Below are positions 45,940 to 54,196 of a DNA stretch of 64,000 nucleotides, piece after piece. The first letter of the stretch is position 1; the number at the start of each line of letters is the position of its first letter. Source of the stretch: HXMU1420-13 sp965229525 (GTDB taxonomy: Bacteria > Bacteroidota > Rhodothermia > Balneolales > Balneolaceae); the NCBI GenBank assembly GCA_965229525.1, contig OZ245886.1, positions 1,426,001 through 1,490,000 on the forward strand. The letters are read 5' to 3'. The notes beneath the pieces were generated by a model that saw only the letters and a program-made list of their open reading frames with translations, made no database searches and was not told where the DNA came from. The translations under genes were made by a program, and so were the position numbers.

Positions 45940-47688
45940 CTAGTACCCGGCAGCCTGACCATCCACCCTGGCTTCCGAAGCGCCATAGTAAACCCCGTTA
46001 TTTAAATCGCGCATAATGGCCTGAAAGCGGCCAAAGAAACTGTTCCCTACCTGAACTCTATGACCCATTGCTCTAAGATCGCGCACTACTTGAGGATCAA
46101 CAGCACTTTCAATGCTAACTAAGCCAACACTTGTTAGCGAATCATCCAATCCATCGGTTGGTTGAGTTGAGCCACGGTGTGTCCAGCGTAAAGCATCACC
46201 GGCTTGCTGCATGTTCATTTTAAAATCGATCACATTCGTAATCAAACTTACATGACCCATCGGCTGATAAGCACCACCCATATTTCCAAGCGTCATGAAA
46301 GGCTCGCCATCTTTCATGATAAATCCCGGGATGATGGTGTGAAATGGTCGTTTCCCAGGTTCATATCTGTTTGGATGATTTGGGTCCATAGAGAATAATT
46401 CTCCTCTATTCTGAAAACTAAAGCCTGTTCCTGGAACTACAAATCCGGTGCCCATTCCTCGGAAGTTACTTTGAATCAGTGAAACCATATTTCCGTCTTT
46501 GTCTGCAGTAGTTAGATAAATGGTATCACCGTCTTCAAGCACATCCACACCGGTGGTTAAATCATCCCGAGCTTCGTCACCAATAAGGGCTCTTCGCTGT
46601 TCTGCGTATTCTTTAGATAATAGTGTTTCATACGGGATGTCATAAAAGTCTTCATCCACATAGTGCTTTGCCCGGTCTTCAAATGCTAGTTTTTTTGCTT
46701 CAATCATGAGGTGAAATGTCTCAGCAGTTGCAAAACCTGTTTGTGATAAATCGTACCCTTCTAGAATATTCAACATTTGAAGAACAGCCGTGCCCTGCAC
46801 ATTTCCACCAACCTGGTATACATCATAACCGCGGTAATTTACCGTTTGAGGCTCTACCCAGGTTGAAGTATGCTTATCAAAATCTTCATAGCGAAGATAG
46901 CCGTCATTTTCCTTCATCCATTCATCAATCTTTTCTGTGATTTCACCTCGATAAAATGCGTCTCTTCCTTGAGTTGCCAACAACCTGAATGTATTCCCTA
47001 ATTCTGGATTCCTAAAAATCTCTCCTTTTTCCGGTCCGCGACCGTCAAAAGTAAATGTCTCTTTAAATGCTCCTGGTTGTTGACTCAATCTAGGTGCACT
47101 TCGCTTCCAGCTTGCTGAAATCGCCTCACTAACCGGGAATCCATTTTCTGCATACCAGATCGGCTCTGCCAATATATCCTCCATAGATGCAGAACCAAAT
47201 CGATCATGCATTTCAAACCATCCATCTATCGCTCCAGGAACAGAAACAGATAATAAATCCAGAGCCGGAATATCATCTTCACCTTTTTCTTCCAATATTT
47301 CCATTAATCGGTCATAGGAAAGTCCGAGCGGTGAGCGCCCACTTGCATTCAGCGCATACAACTGGCCACTTTCTGCATGCCAAATGATGGCAAAAAGATC
47401 CCCACCAATTCCATTTCCTGTTGGCTCCATTAATCCCATTGCTGCATTGGCACCGATCGCTGCATCAATGGCATTTCCACCATTTCTTAGAATTTGAAGT
47501 CCCACCTGAGTAGCCAATGGTTGGCTCGTTGCCACCATGCCACGCTGACCAATAACCTCAGAACGGGTTTGAATCATACTTCCCGCTTCACGATCAATCT
47601 GGGCAAAAAGAGAAACTGGAAATAGTAATAGAAGTGCGAGTAGAGTAGGGACAACGGTCGATTGAAAATCTAACATCTTGAAGAGCAT
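45940..47688 (-). CDS. ggt: Gamma-glutamyltransferase, exported
   Basis: A 582-residue Ntn hydrolase with a signal peptide (TLLALLLLFPVSLFAQ). NGGNAIDAAIGANAAMGLMEP and SVPGAIDGWFE are conserved, and GDTIYLTTADKDG holds the autocleavage Thr that becomes the nucleophile. It cleaves gamma-glutamyl bonds of glutathione in the periplasm. An ATG at 47676 is an alternative start. A tRNA-Arg gene lies upstream. Confidence 0.95.
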   Translation of the reverse strand: MLFKMLDFQSTVVPTLLALLLLFPVSLFAQIDREAGSMIQTRSEVIGQRGMVATSQPLATQVGLQILRNGGNAIDAAIGANAAMGLMEPTGNGIGGDLFAIIWHAESGQLYALNASGRSPLGLSYDRLMEILEEKGEDDIPALDLLSVSVPGAIDGWFEMHDRFGSASMEDILAEPIWYAENGFPVSEAISASWKRSAPRLSQQPGAFKETFTFDGRGPEKGEIFRNPELGNTFRLLATQGRDAFYRGEITEKIDEWMKENDGYLRYEDFDKHTSTWVEPQTVNYRGYDVYQVGGNVQGTAVLQMLNILEGYDLSQTGFATAETFHLMIEAKKLAFEDRAKHYVDEDFYDIPYETLLSKEYAEQRRALIGDEARDDLTTGVDVLEDGDTIYLTTADKDGNMVSLIQSNFRGMGTGFVVPGTGFSFQNRGELFSMDPNHPNRYEPGKRPFHTIIPGFIMKDGEPFMTLGNMGGAYQPMGHVSLITNVIDFKMNMQQAGDALRWTHRGSTQPTDGLDDSLTSVGLVSIESAVDPQVVRDLRAMGHRVQVGNSFFGRFQAIMRDLNNGVYYGASEARVDGQAAGY

Positions 47689-47757
47689 TTATTTGTAATT
47701 GAAAAGCATAACTGATTCTAATCTGAATCAGTTCTTTTAATCTTGAGAGTAAAATAA

Positions 47758-47788
47758 AAAAGCCATTCCACGAAAGTGAAATGGCTTT
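47758..47788 (-). terminator. Rho-independent terminator of tRNA-Arg
   Basis: On the minus strand AGCCATTTCAC pairs with GTGGAATGGCT around a TTTC loop and runs into TTTTTTA. It follows the tRNA 3' end by ten bases. Confidence 0.88.
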
Positions 47789-47797
47789 ACAAACTTG

Positions 47798-47871
47798 TAC
47801 GCCCGGAGGGGTTCGAACCCCCAACCCCCAGGGCCGAAACCTGGTACTCTATCCAATTGAGCTACGGGCGC
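47798..47871 (-). tRNA. tRNA-Arg (anticodon TCG)
   Basis: The minus strand gives a complete 74-nt cloverleaf: acceptor GCGCCCG with CGGGCGT, D arm GCTCAATTGGATAGAGT, anticodon stem CCAGG/CCTGG with loop TTTCGGC (anticodon TCG), and T arm GGGGGTTCGAACCCCT. Discriminator A; CCA is not encoded. A 14-base copy of its anticodon arm occurs nearby at 47902-47915. Confidence 0.96.
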
Positions 47872-48173
47872 ATTTTTTTAGCAAATAATGCAGGATTACT
47901 TAGGGCCGAAACCTGTTTTTTGATCTTAGTAAAAGCATTATTGCTAGTATTCAATATGTCAGTTGCACCGATATCTAAAAGATTTGAGATGATGATGCGC
48001 GTTTATTTAAATTCCAATGTCAAATGACAAATAACAATTAACCAGTTACCTGACATTCGAAAAGGGCTGCAAATATACATACTATCACGCATTAACGCTT
48101 GTGAAATTGTGTGACGATAATTGAGGTTCCTGTATGAAATCACGATCTTTAGCGATCACAAGAGATAAAAACT
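47872..48173. other. Gene-free region with partial tRNA copy
   Basis: This 302-base stretch between tRNA-Arg and the small membrane protein holds no convincing gene. At 47902-47915 fourteen bases (AGGGCCGAAACCTG) repeat the tRNA-Arg anticodon arm, followed by a T run. The rest is AT-rich and must contain the promoter of the 48174 gene. Confidence 0.6.
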
Positions 48174-48419
48174 ATGAATACTTTTTTAGTCACTTTAGGA
48201 TTAGCAATTGCCTTAGTTGGACTTGGGTTCGCTGGGATTGCTATCAAGATATTGCTTAAAAAGAATGGGGAGTTCTCAGGAACCTGTGCAAGTCAGAGTC
48301 CATTCCTGAATAAAGAAGGAGAAGCATGTAGTATGTGTGGTGCTTTGCCTGATGAAAAGTGTAAGAGTGACGATCAGAAGCAACGAGACGAGAAGGAGTT
48401 TAGTCCGTTTGTGGCTTAA
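48174..48419 (+). CDS. Small four-Cys membrane protein next to Nqr genes (possible NqrM-like)
   Basis: An 81-residue protein with one N-terminal membrane helix (5-27) and four cysteines in a soluble tail (GTCASQ, ACSMCGALP, EKCKS). Related small proteins in Bacteroidota-like genomes are usually called membrane or secreted proteins. NqrM, which helps deliver the Fe site between NqrD and NqrE, is also a small single-helix membrane protein with four conserved cysteines. Location beside apbE and nqrA-F suggests an equivalent role, which is inference. It is convergent with apbE, with a repeat element between. Confidence 0.7.
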   Translation: MNTFLVTLGLAIALVGLGFAGIAIKILLKKNGEFSGTCASQSPFLNKEGEACSMCGALPDEKCKSDDQKQRDEKEFSPFVA

Positions 48420-48431
48420 GCTACTACTACT

Positions 48432-48516
48432 TTCATTCCCTCGAAGGAGTGAATCCAGATTGAAGATACATCTGGTTTTTTAACTATATCTAGATTCCTG
48501 CTTGCGCAGGAATGAC
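48432..48516. repeat. TCATTCC...GGAATGAC dispersed intergenic element
   Basis: Left end TTCATTCCC, hairpin CTCGAAGGAG, then AATCCAGAT; right side ATCTAGATTCCTGC pairing with GCAGGAATGACC. It lies between the convergent four-Cys protein gene and apbE and may act as a transcript end for both. Confidence 0.7.
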
Positions 48517-48524
48517 CCGCTGAG

Positions 48525-49541
48525 TTATTCGAGGATGTAGCTTTGGAAGCCTTCTGTGATGTATTCCTGCCAGTTTCCGCCTTGATCAGCATAAATTAGA
48601 TAGCCTTCTAGCTCTGGTTTAGAATCCAGAAATAACTGGCATTCTTCAAGTCCCTGGACCATACAAAGTGTTGCATAAGCATCTGCATCCATTCCTGTTG
48701 GTGCTATAATTGATGCACTAAGAAGATTATTTTTAGCAGGATATCCAGTCTTTGGATCAATGGTATGGGAATATTTCAACCCAGTCTCATGATCTACCCA
48801 GAATTTACGATAGTTGCCGGATGTAGCAAGAGCAGCATCCTCTAGTTTAAGAATGAACTGGAATCGGTCTTCCACATCGATGTTCTCTTGAGGTTTATCA
48901 ACTCCGATCACCCAAACTGCATTCTTATCATTAAGCCCTCGCGTTCTAACCTCTCCGCCTACTTCTACCATATATCTTTCGATGCCTATATACTCTAGAT
49001 AATTGGCAATAGTATCCACGGTATATCCCTGAGCAATTGCATTGAAGTCGATCGTGCTTCCTTCTGGTATTTTCACCATGGGATCATTTAATTCGATTTG
49101 CTCATACCCTACAAGCTCTAATGTTTGCTGAACTTGCTCATCAGTAACCTGACCTCGAATTTCATCAAACCAAAAACCCCACAGCTGAACGAGTGGCCCT
49201 ACGGTTGGATCAAAATCCCCATCTGATTCTTCCGCTATTTCTAACGATCTCTCAAGTACCTCTAGAAAGTAAAGGTCTACCTTCACCCAATCACCAGAAT
49301 TGTTAACCTGTGAAATCAAAGAGGAAGGAACCCACGTACTCATGGAGTTGTCGATATCTTCAAATATTCTTGGAATATCATTCTCTATTTCCTGATCAAC
49401 TTGCATACTTTTAGTAGTTACGTATCTAATTTGATAGGTAGATCCTTGAGCATTTCCAGTATTTACTACAAGCCTTGGTTCTGGTTCAGCACAACCAATT
49501 AACAGAGTTAGTAGAAGCAGAGATAATAATCGCATAATCAT
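48525..49541 (-). CDS. apbE: FAD:protein FMN transferase
   Basis: A 338-residue lipoprotein (lipobox LLIGC) that covalently attaches FMN to threonines of NqrB and NqrC. GSTYQIRY, MSTWVPSSLISQVNNSG, GFDPTVGPLVQLWGF-like stretch (DGDFDPTVGPLVQLWGF), DFNAIAQGYTVD and VEVGGEVRTRG identify it, with HTIDPKTGYP near the end. I chose ATG 49541, since an earlier frame start would lie in the terminator hairpin after nqrF. It is the maturation enzyme for the adjacent operon. Confidence 0.95.
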   Translation of the reverse strand: MIMRLLSLLLLTLLIGCAEPEPRLVVNTGNAQGSTYQIRYVTTKSMQVDQEIENDIPRIFEDIDNSMSTWVPSSLISQVNNSGDWVKVDLYFLEVLERSLEIAEESDGDFDPTVGPLVQLWGFWFDEIRGQVTDEQVQQTLELVGYEQIELNDPMVKIPEGSTIDFNAIAQGYTVDTIANYLEYIGIERYMVEVGGEVRTRGLNDKNAVWVIGVDKPQENIDVEDRFQFILKLEDAALATSGNYRKFWVDHETGLKYSHTIDPKTGYPAKNNLLSASIIAPTGMDADAYATLCMVQGLEECQLFLDSKPELEGYLIYADQGGNWQEYITEGFQSYILE

Positions 49542-49546
49542 GGAAT

Positions 49547-49578
49547 AAAAAACCCCAACCAAAAGTGGTCGGGGTTTA
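49547..49578 (-). terminator. Terminator after nqrF
   Basis: On the minus strand AACCCCGACCAC pairs with GTGGTTGGGGTT-type bases (AAACCCCGACC...GGTTGGGGTTTTTT) and runs into T residues. It separates nqrF from apbE. Confidence 0.8.
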
Positions 49579-49586
49579 AAAGATTT

Positions 49587-50897
49587 TTAACCTCCGAAAT
49601 CGTCAAAGGCAACGTTCTCTTCTGGTACTCCCCAGTCGTCGCACATTTTCAGTACGGCCTGGTTCATGAGTGGAGGTCCACAGAAGTAGAACTCAATTTC
49701 TTCGGGTTCAGGATGATTCACTAAATACTGATCAATCACCGCCTGGTGAACGAAACCTAAGAAGCCATCACCTTCCGGGTCGTCCATGCTTTTCTTTTCA
49801 ACCCAATTGTCTTCTGGTAACGGTTCAGATAGAACTAGGTAGAATTTGAAGTTCGGGAACTTGCGTTCTAGCTCATAGAAATGCTCAAGATAAAACAACT
49901 CTCTTCTTGAACGACCACCATACCAGTAAGTAACCTTACGACCCGTTTCAAGGGTTTTGAACAAGTGATATAGGTGAGAACGCATTGGTGCCATACCAGC
50001 TCCACCACCGATATATAGCATTTCACTTTCATTTTCTTTGATGAAGAATTCGCCATAAGGACCAGAAATTGTAACCGTATCTCCTGGTTTTTGGGCAAAA
50101 ATGTAAGAAGAAGCAATACCAGGATTTACGTCCATCCATGCATTTTTAGCACGATCCCAAGGTGGGGTTGCAATACGAACATTCAACATGATTTTACGAC
50201 CTTCAGCGGGATAACTAGCCATAGAATATGCTCGTTCTACAATGTCGTCATTCTTCATTTTCAGATCCCAAAGACCAAACTTATCCCACTCAACTTTGAA
50301 TTTATCAGGTTCGCCCGGATGATCGTCCGGATGAGCAGTAATGTCGATATCTTTGTAATCAACTTCGCCTTCTGGGATTTCAATCTGGATGTATCCACCC
50401 GCTTTGTAATCCATGTCCTCAGGAAGCTCCACAATAAATTCTTTAATAAAAGAAGCCACGTTGTAGTTAGATACAACCTTTGCTTCCCATTTCTTGATCC
50501 CAAATACTTCTTCTGGAATAGAAATTTCCATGTCTTCTTTCACTTTAACCTGGCAGCCTAAACGATAATTCTCTGCCTGCTCTTTTCTGGTAAAGTGTGG
50601 GGTTTCCGTTGGTAGAATTTCTCCACCACCTGAATGAACCTGGCACTCGCATTGAACGCAAGTTCCACCACCACCACAAGCAGATGGAAGGAAGATTTTG
50701 TTATCTCCAAGAGTACTTAAAAGCGTTCCGCCGGACTCTACTTCAATTACTTTCTCACCATTGATTGTAATTTTAACGGGTCCAGATGGCGTCAATACAG
50801 CTTTCGCTCCAAGTAGGATCGAAACGAGTAGAATAATTACCGCAAAGAAAATGACAATGCTGGTAACTACGATTAATGTGGTTGCTCCAAATATCAT
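49587..50897 (-). CDS. nqrF: Na+-translocating NADH:quinone reductase subunit F
   Basis: A 436-residue NADH-oxidising subunit. One N-terminal membrane helix (about 8-30), then a [2Fe-2S] domain with Cys74, Cys80, Cys83 and Cys115, an FAD domain with RAYSMAS, and an NADH domain with GGGAGMAPMRSHL. Electrons enter here and pass towards NqrB. It is the last gene of nqrABCDEF, 18 bases after nqrE. Confidence 0.97.
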   Translation of the reverse strand: MIFGATTLIVVTSIVIFFAVIILLVSILLGAKAVLTPSGPVKITINGEKVIEVESGGTLLSTLGDNKIFLPSACGGGGTCVQCECQVHSGGGEILPTETPHFTRKEQAENYRLGCQVKVKEDMEISIPEEVFGIKKWEAKVVSNYNVASFIKEFIVELPEDMDYKAGGYIQIEIPEGEVDYKDIDITAHPDDHPGEPDKFKVEWDKFGLWDLKMKNDDIVERAYSMASYPAEGRKIMLNVRIATPPWDRAKNAWMDVNPGIASSYIFAQKPGDTVTISGPYGEFFIKENESEMLYIGGGAGMAPMRSHLYHLFKTLETGRKVTYWYGGRSRRELFYLEHFYELERKFPNFKFYLVLSEPLPEDNWVEKKSMDDPEGDGFLGFVHQAVIDQYLVNHPEPEEIEFYFCGPPLMNQAVLKMCDDWGVPEENVAFDDFGG

Positions 50898-50915
50898 GTT
50901 TACTCTACCTGATTA

Positions 50916-51533
50916 TTATAATTTGATTCCCATAAACGACATGAAGCCAATACCCATCAAGCCGGTTACGATAAATGTTATACCTAGTCCTTTTAAGGGA
51001 GCTGGTACATTTGAATATTGAATTTTTTCACGAATAGCCGCGATTGCTACGATTGCTAAGAACCAGCCAATACCGCTACCAAAACCGAATACAGTTGCTT
51101 CAGTAATGTTGGCATAGTTACGCTCTTGCATGAATAATGATCCACCAAGAATCGCGCAGTTTACCGCGATCAAAGGAAGAAAAATACCTAACGCCCCATA
51201 AAGAGCCGGAGAGAACTTTTCTACTGTCATCTCTACTAGCTGTACCATTGATGCGATGATAGCGATGAAGAGAATGAAGGACAGGAAGCTAAGATCCACG
51301 GTAGCAAAGTCCTCACTAATCCATGTTAATGCACCTTCAGTAAGTACGTAGTTTTGAAGTAAGTAGTTGGCTGGTACTGTCACAACCAATACAAAAATAA
51401 CGGCAAATCCTAAACCTACTGCTGTAGATACTTTTTTAGAAACTGCCAAATATGAACACATGCCTAAGAAGTAGGCAAATACCATATTGTCAACAAAGAT
51501 CGATTTAACAAAAATATTTACTAACTCTTGCAT
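50916..51533 (-). CDS. nqrE: Na+-translocating NADH:quinone reductase subunit E
   Basis: A 205-residue subunit of six membrane helices. Cys26 (FLGMCSYLAVS) and Cys126 (AVNCAILGG) are two of the four ligands of the Fe centre shared with NqrD. AIREKIQYSNVPAPLKGLGI is typical of the C-terminal part. It lies 3 bases after nqrD. Confidence 0.97.
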   Translation of the reverse strand: MQELVNIFVKSIFVDNMVFAYFLGMCSYLAVSKKVSTAVGLGFAVIFVLVVTVPANYLLQNYVLTEGALTWISEDFATVDLSFLSFILFIAIIASMVQLVEMTVEKFSPALYGALGIFLPLIAVNCAILGGSLFMQERNYANITEATVFGFGSGIGWFLAIVAIAAIREKIQYSNVPAPLKGLGITFIVTGLMGIGFMSFMGIKL

Positions 51534-51536
51534 GGC

Positions 51537-52232
51537 TTAGTCCTCGATCAATTTAGTATTACGGGCACGCTGAATCCAGATGATGATACCCACTGTAATA
51601 AGTGCCATTGGAGGAAGTAACATGAATCCATTGTTACTGTAAAATCCGCCGTTAGCTAAGTACCAGGCTTCCGGAATAACCTGGAAACCATATAGCTGAC
51701 CAGAACCAAATAGTTCTCGGAAGAAAGAAACAACAATTAAAATCACTCCATAGCCAACTGCGTTACCTATACCATCCAGAAATGATTTCCAAACATTGTT
51801 ACCCAAAGCAAATGCTTCTAGTCGACCCATGATGATACAGTTGGTTATAATCAAACCAACGAATACTGCGAGCTCTTTACTAACGTCGTAAACAAAAGCT
51901 TTTAAAACCTGATCTACCAGAGCTACAAGAGTTGCCACAACTACAAGCTGTACAATGATTCGAATTCGGTTTGGTACAAAGTTTCTAAGGATTGAAACAA
52001 TAACGTTACCGGCAGCCATCACGAATACCACAGAAAGCGCCATTACAACAGCTGGCTGTAGTTTTACTGTGATCGCTAGTGCCGAGCAAATACCAAGTAC
52101 CTGTACAGTAATTGGGTTATTATCGTTAAATGGATCGCTTAGTAATTTTTTATTTTTTTTACTGAAAAGAGGCTCTTTCGGTTTTGCAACCGGCTTCTTT
52201 TCAACTACTTCTTTTTCTAATACTTCAGCCAT
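51537..52232 (-). CDS. nqrD: Na+-translocating NADH:quinone reductase subunit D
   Basis: A 231-residue subunit homologous to NqrE, with six membrane helices. Cys49 (LGICSALA) and Cys132 (TNCIIMGRLEAFA) are the Fe ligands. I chose ATG 52232, giving a hydrophilic Lys/Glu-rich N-terminus of about 35 residues; an upstream frame extension would overlap the end of nqrC. The extension beyond the usual start is mild and common in this group. Confidence 0.96.
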   Translation of the reverse strand: MAEVLEKEVVEKKPVAKPKEPLFSKKNKKLLSDPFNDNNPITVQVLGICSALAITVKLQPAVVMALSVVFVMAAGNVIVSILRNFVPNRIRIIVQLVVVATLVALVDQVLKAFVYDVSKELAVFVGLIITNCIIMGRLEAFALGNNVWKSFLDGIGNAVGYGVILIVVSFFRELFGSGQLYGFQVIPEAWYLANGGFYSNNGFMLLPPMALITVGIIIWIQRARNTKLIED

Positions 52233-52255
52233 GATTTTTCTTATTAAGCCAGCGA

Positions 52256-52975
52256 TTAGTTGATGAGTTGAGCGCTGGCTGTTGCTCCAGCATATTCGTT
52301 TAAGAATGGGAAATATGATTCCAAACAATCCAGAATCATAAGTTCTACTCCATCAGAGGTGATTGTACCACCACTAATTCCATCCACTTCGTAATCTGTT
52401 GATGAACCTCCTTTTCTAACATCAATTCCTAACAGTGAGCCATCATCATCAAGCACTTTTTTGCCTGGGAATTGATCAGTAAACACTGGGAATTTTATTT
52501 CAGCACCCAAGCCAGGAGTTTCTGCTTTGTGATCAAAAACTGCACCATACACCGTATTGAGATCTTCTTCTAAAGAGATGTAACCCCAAATAGGTCCCCA
52601 AAGACCTGTTCCTTGTAATGGGATGATGTAATAGGTTTTTCCATCTTTCTCAGCAACATAAAGAGGGGCGTTTCGCTCAACATTTTCTACTCGAACTTCT
52701 TTCACCATATCAACAGAGAAAGCATCAATACCATTAACGAGTTGACCTTCGCTTATTACAAGCTCTTCCATGATATAATCATCGTAAATCTCAGCAGCTT
52801 CCTCTCGGCTCACATTGATTTGAATCGAGCTAAGAATATTCTGCATTTTTTCTTTTTCGACGTTTTCGTCTTGCATTGGCTTTAAAGTGGTTGCCACTGC
52901 AGAAAGTCCTGCAGCTACTACTACTACCATCAAAGCAGCAAAACCAAACGTATATGCATTACTATTTACATTCAT
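52256..52975 (-). CDS. nqrC: Na+-translocating NADH:quinone reductase subunit C
   Basis: A 239-residue subunit with one N-terminal membrane helix and a periplasmic FMN-binding domain. The flavinylation site is SGGT (201-204) with Thr204 as the likely FMN attachment residue; the usual form is SGAT, so this has Gly at position three. ApbE nearby would attach the FMN. It lies 2 bases after nqrB. Confidence 0.96.
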   Translation of the reverse strand: MNVNSNAYTFGFAALMVVVVAAGLSAVATTLKPMQDENVEKEKMQNILSSIQINVSREEAAEIYDDYIMEELVISEGQLVNGIDAFSVDMVKEVRVENVERNAPLYVAEKDGKTYYIIPLQGTGLWGPIWGYISLEEDLNTVYGAVFDHKAETPGLGAEIKFPVFTDQFPGKKVLDDDGSLLGIDVRKGGSSTDYEVDGISGGTITSDGVELMILDCLESYFPFLNEYAGATASAQLIN

Positions 52976-52977
52976 AA

Positions 52978-54171
52978 TTAAGCTGTCGCAGTTTTAAGAG
53001 CTACTCGTTTTTGGCGTTTCTTTATGTTCGCCTGGACCACATAGTGGTCGATAAGGGGAGCCATCGTGTTCATAAATAAGATAGCTAACATAATTCCTTC
53101 GGGATAAGCTGGGTTGAATACCCGAATCATGATGGCAAAGAATCCGATAAAGAATCCATAGAAATACTTACCCATTTCCGTTTGAGAGCCAGAAACAGGG
53201 TCGGTAGCCATAAATACAACTCCGAAAGCAAATCCACCAATAATCAATTGATGCCAAAATGGTACTGCCATGAATCCTTGCTGTTCAGGTGATAATGCAT
53301 ATGGGGCTACTGCGTTGAAGATTAAACCCATTACAGCGCCACCTATGAGTGCGCTTAGCATAATTCTCCATGAACCAATACCCGTGAAAATCAATAAACC
53401 AGCACCAAGAATAATAATTAGCGTAGATGTCTCACCAATAGATCCGGGAATTAGACCTAGAAAAGCATCAAATGCTGAATAAGAAGTTGTTCCGGTTGTG
53501 GCAAGTTCACCTAATACGGTAGCACCAGACCAACCATCCACTACTGCCTGACCTTCCTGAACAGAAGTATTGATCCAAACTTTATCCCCAGACATGTATG
53601 TCGGATAAGCAAAAAATGCAAACGCTCGAGCAAGTAGCGCCGGATTAAAAATATTCATCCCGGTTCCGCCAAAAACTTCCTTGCCAATTACAACAGCAAA
53701 TGCCACTGAAATGGCTACCATCCAAAGCGGAATATCAACCGGCATGATAAGTGGAATTAACATCCCTGTTACCAGGTATCCTTCCTCAATTTGGTGACCT
53801 TTTATTACACAGAATAGGAATTCGAGGCCGAGGCCTACACCGTAAGAAACAATTACCATTGGGATCACTTTGATCGCGCCAAAGATGAAATTCTCAAAGA
53901 AGGTCGCATCAATTCCCAATGCATTATAATGATGGAAACCAACGTTCCACATACCGAAAAGCAAACATGGAACTAACGCCATGATCACGGTATTCATGGT
54001 ACGCTTTAGATCGATACCATCGCGAATGTGTGCACCGCTTTCAGCTGTATGGCCTGGCACAAACAAGAAGGTCTCAAACCCATCATACACAGGCCAAAGC
54101 TTCTCGTATTTCGCACCTTTTTCGAAATGCGGCTTAATGTTTGATTCTAAAAAATCGTGTATAACTTTCAT
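52978..54171 (-). CDS. nqrB: Na+-translocating NADH:quinone reductase subunit B
   Basis: A 397-residue subunit with about ten membrane helices, the main sodium path. The FMN attachment motif SGAT lies at 215-218 (Thr218). GGTGMNIFNPALLARAF and ATDPVSGSQTEMGK are family marks. It also binds riboflavin and is near the quinone site. It lies 25 bases after nqrA. Confidence 0.97.
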   Translation of the reverse strand: MKVIHDFLESNIKPHFEKGAKYEKLWPVYDGFETFLFVPGHTAESGAHIRDGIDLKRTMNTVIMALVPCLLFGMWNVGFHHYNALGIDATFFENFIFGAIKVIPMVIVSYGVGLGLEFLFCVIKGHQIEEGYLVTGMLIPLIMPVDIPLWMVAISVAFAVVIGKEVFGGTGMNIFNPALLARAFAFFAYPTYMSGDKVWINTSVQEGQAVVDGWSGATVLGELATTGTTSYSAFDAFLGLIPGSIGETSTLIIILGAGLLIFTGIGSWRIMLSALIGGAVMGLIFNAVAPYALSPEQQGFMAVPFWHQLIIGGFAFGVVFMATDPVSGSQTEMGKYFYGFFIGFFAIMIRVFNPAYPEGIMLAILFMNTMAPLIDHYVVQANIKKRQKRVALKTATA

Positions 54172-54196
54172 GTATTTAACTAGTATTTATTAATCT

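Noticed and set aside
47776..48027. 83-residue plus-strand frame over tRNA-Arg
   Set aside because: It runs through the tRNA on the other strand; the RPEGFEPPTPR-like segment is the tRNA complement, a frequent artefact.
50091..50561. 156-residue plus-strand frame
   Set aside because: Antisense to nqrF.
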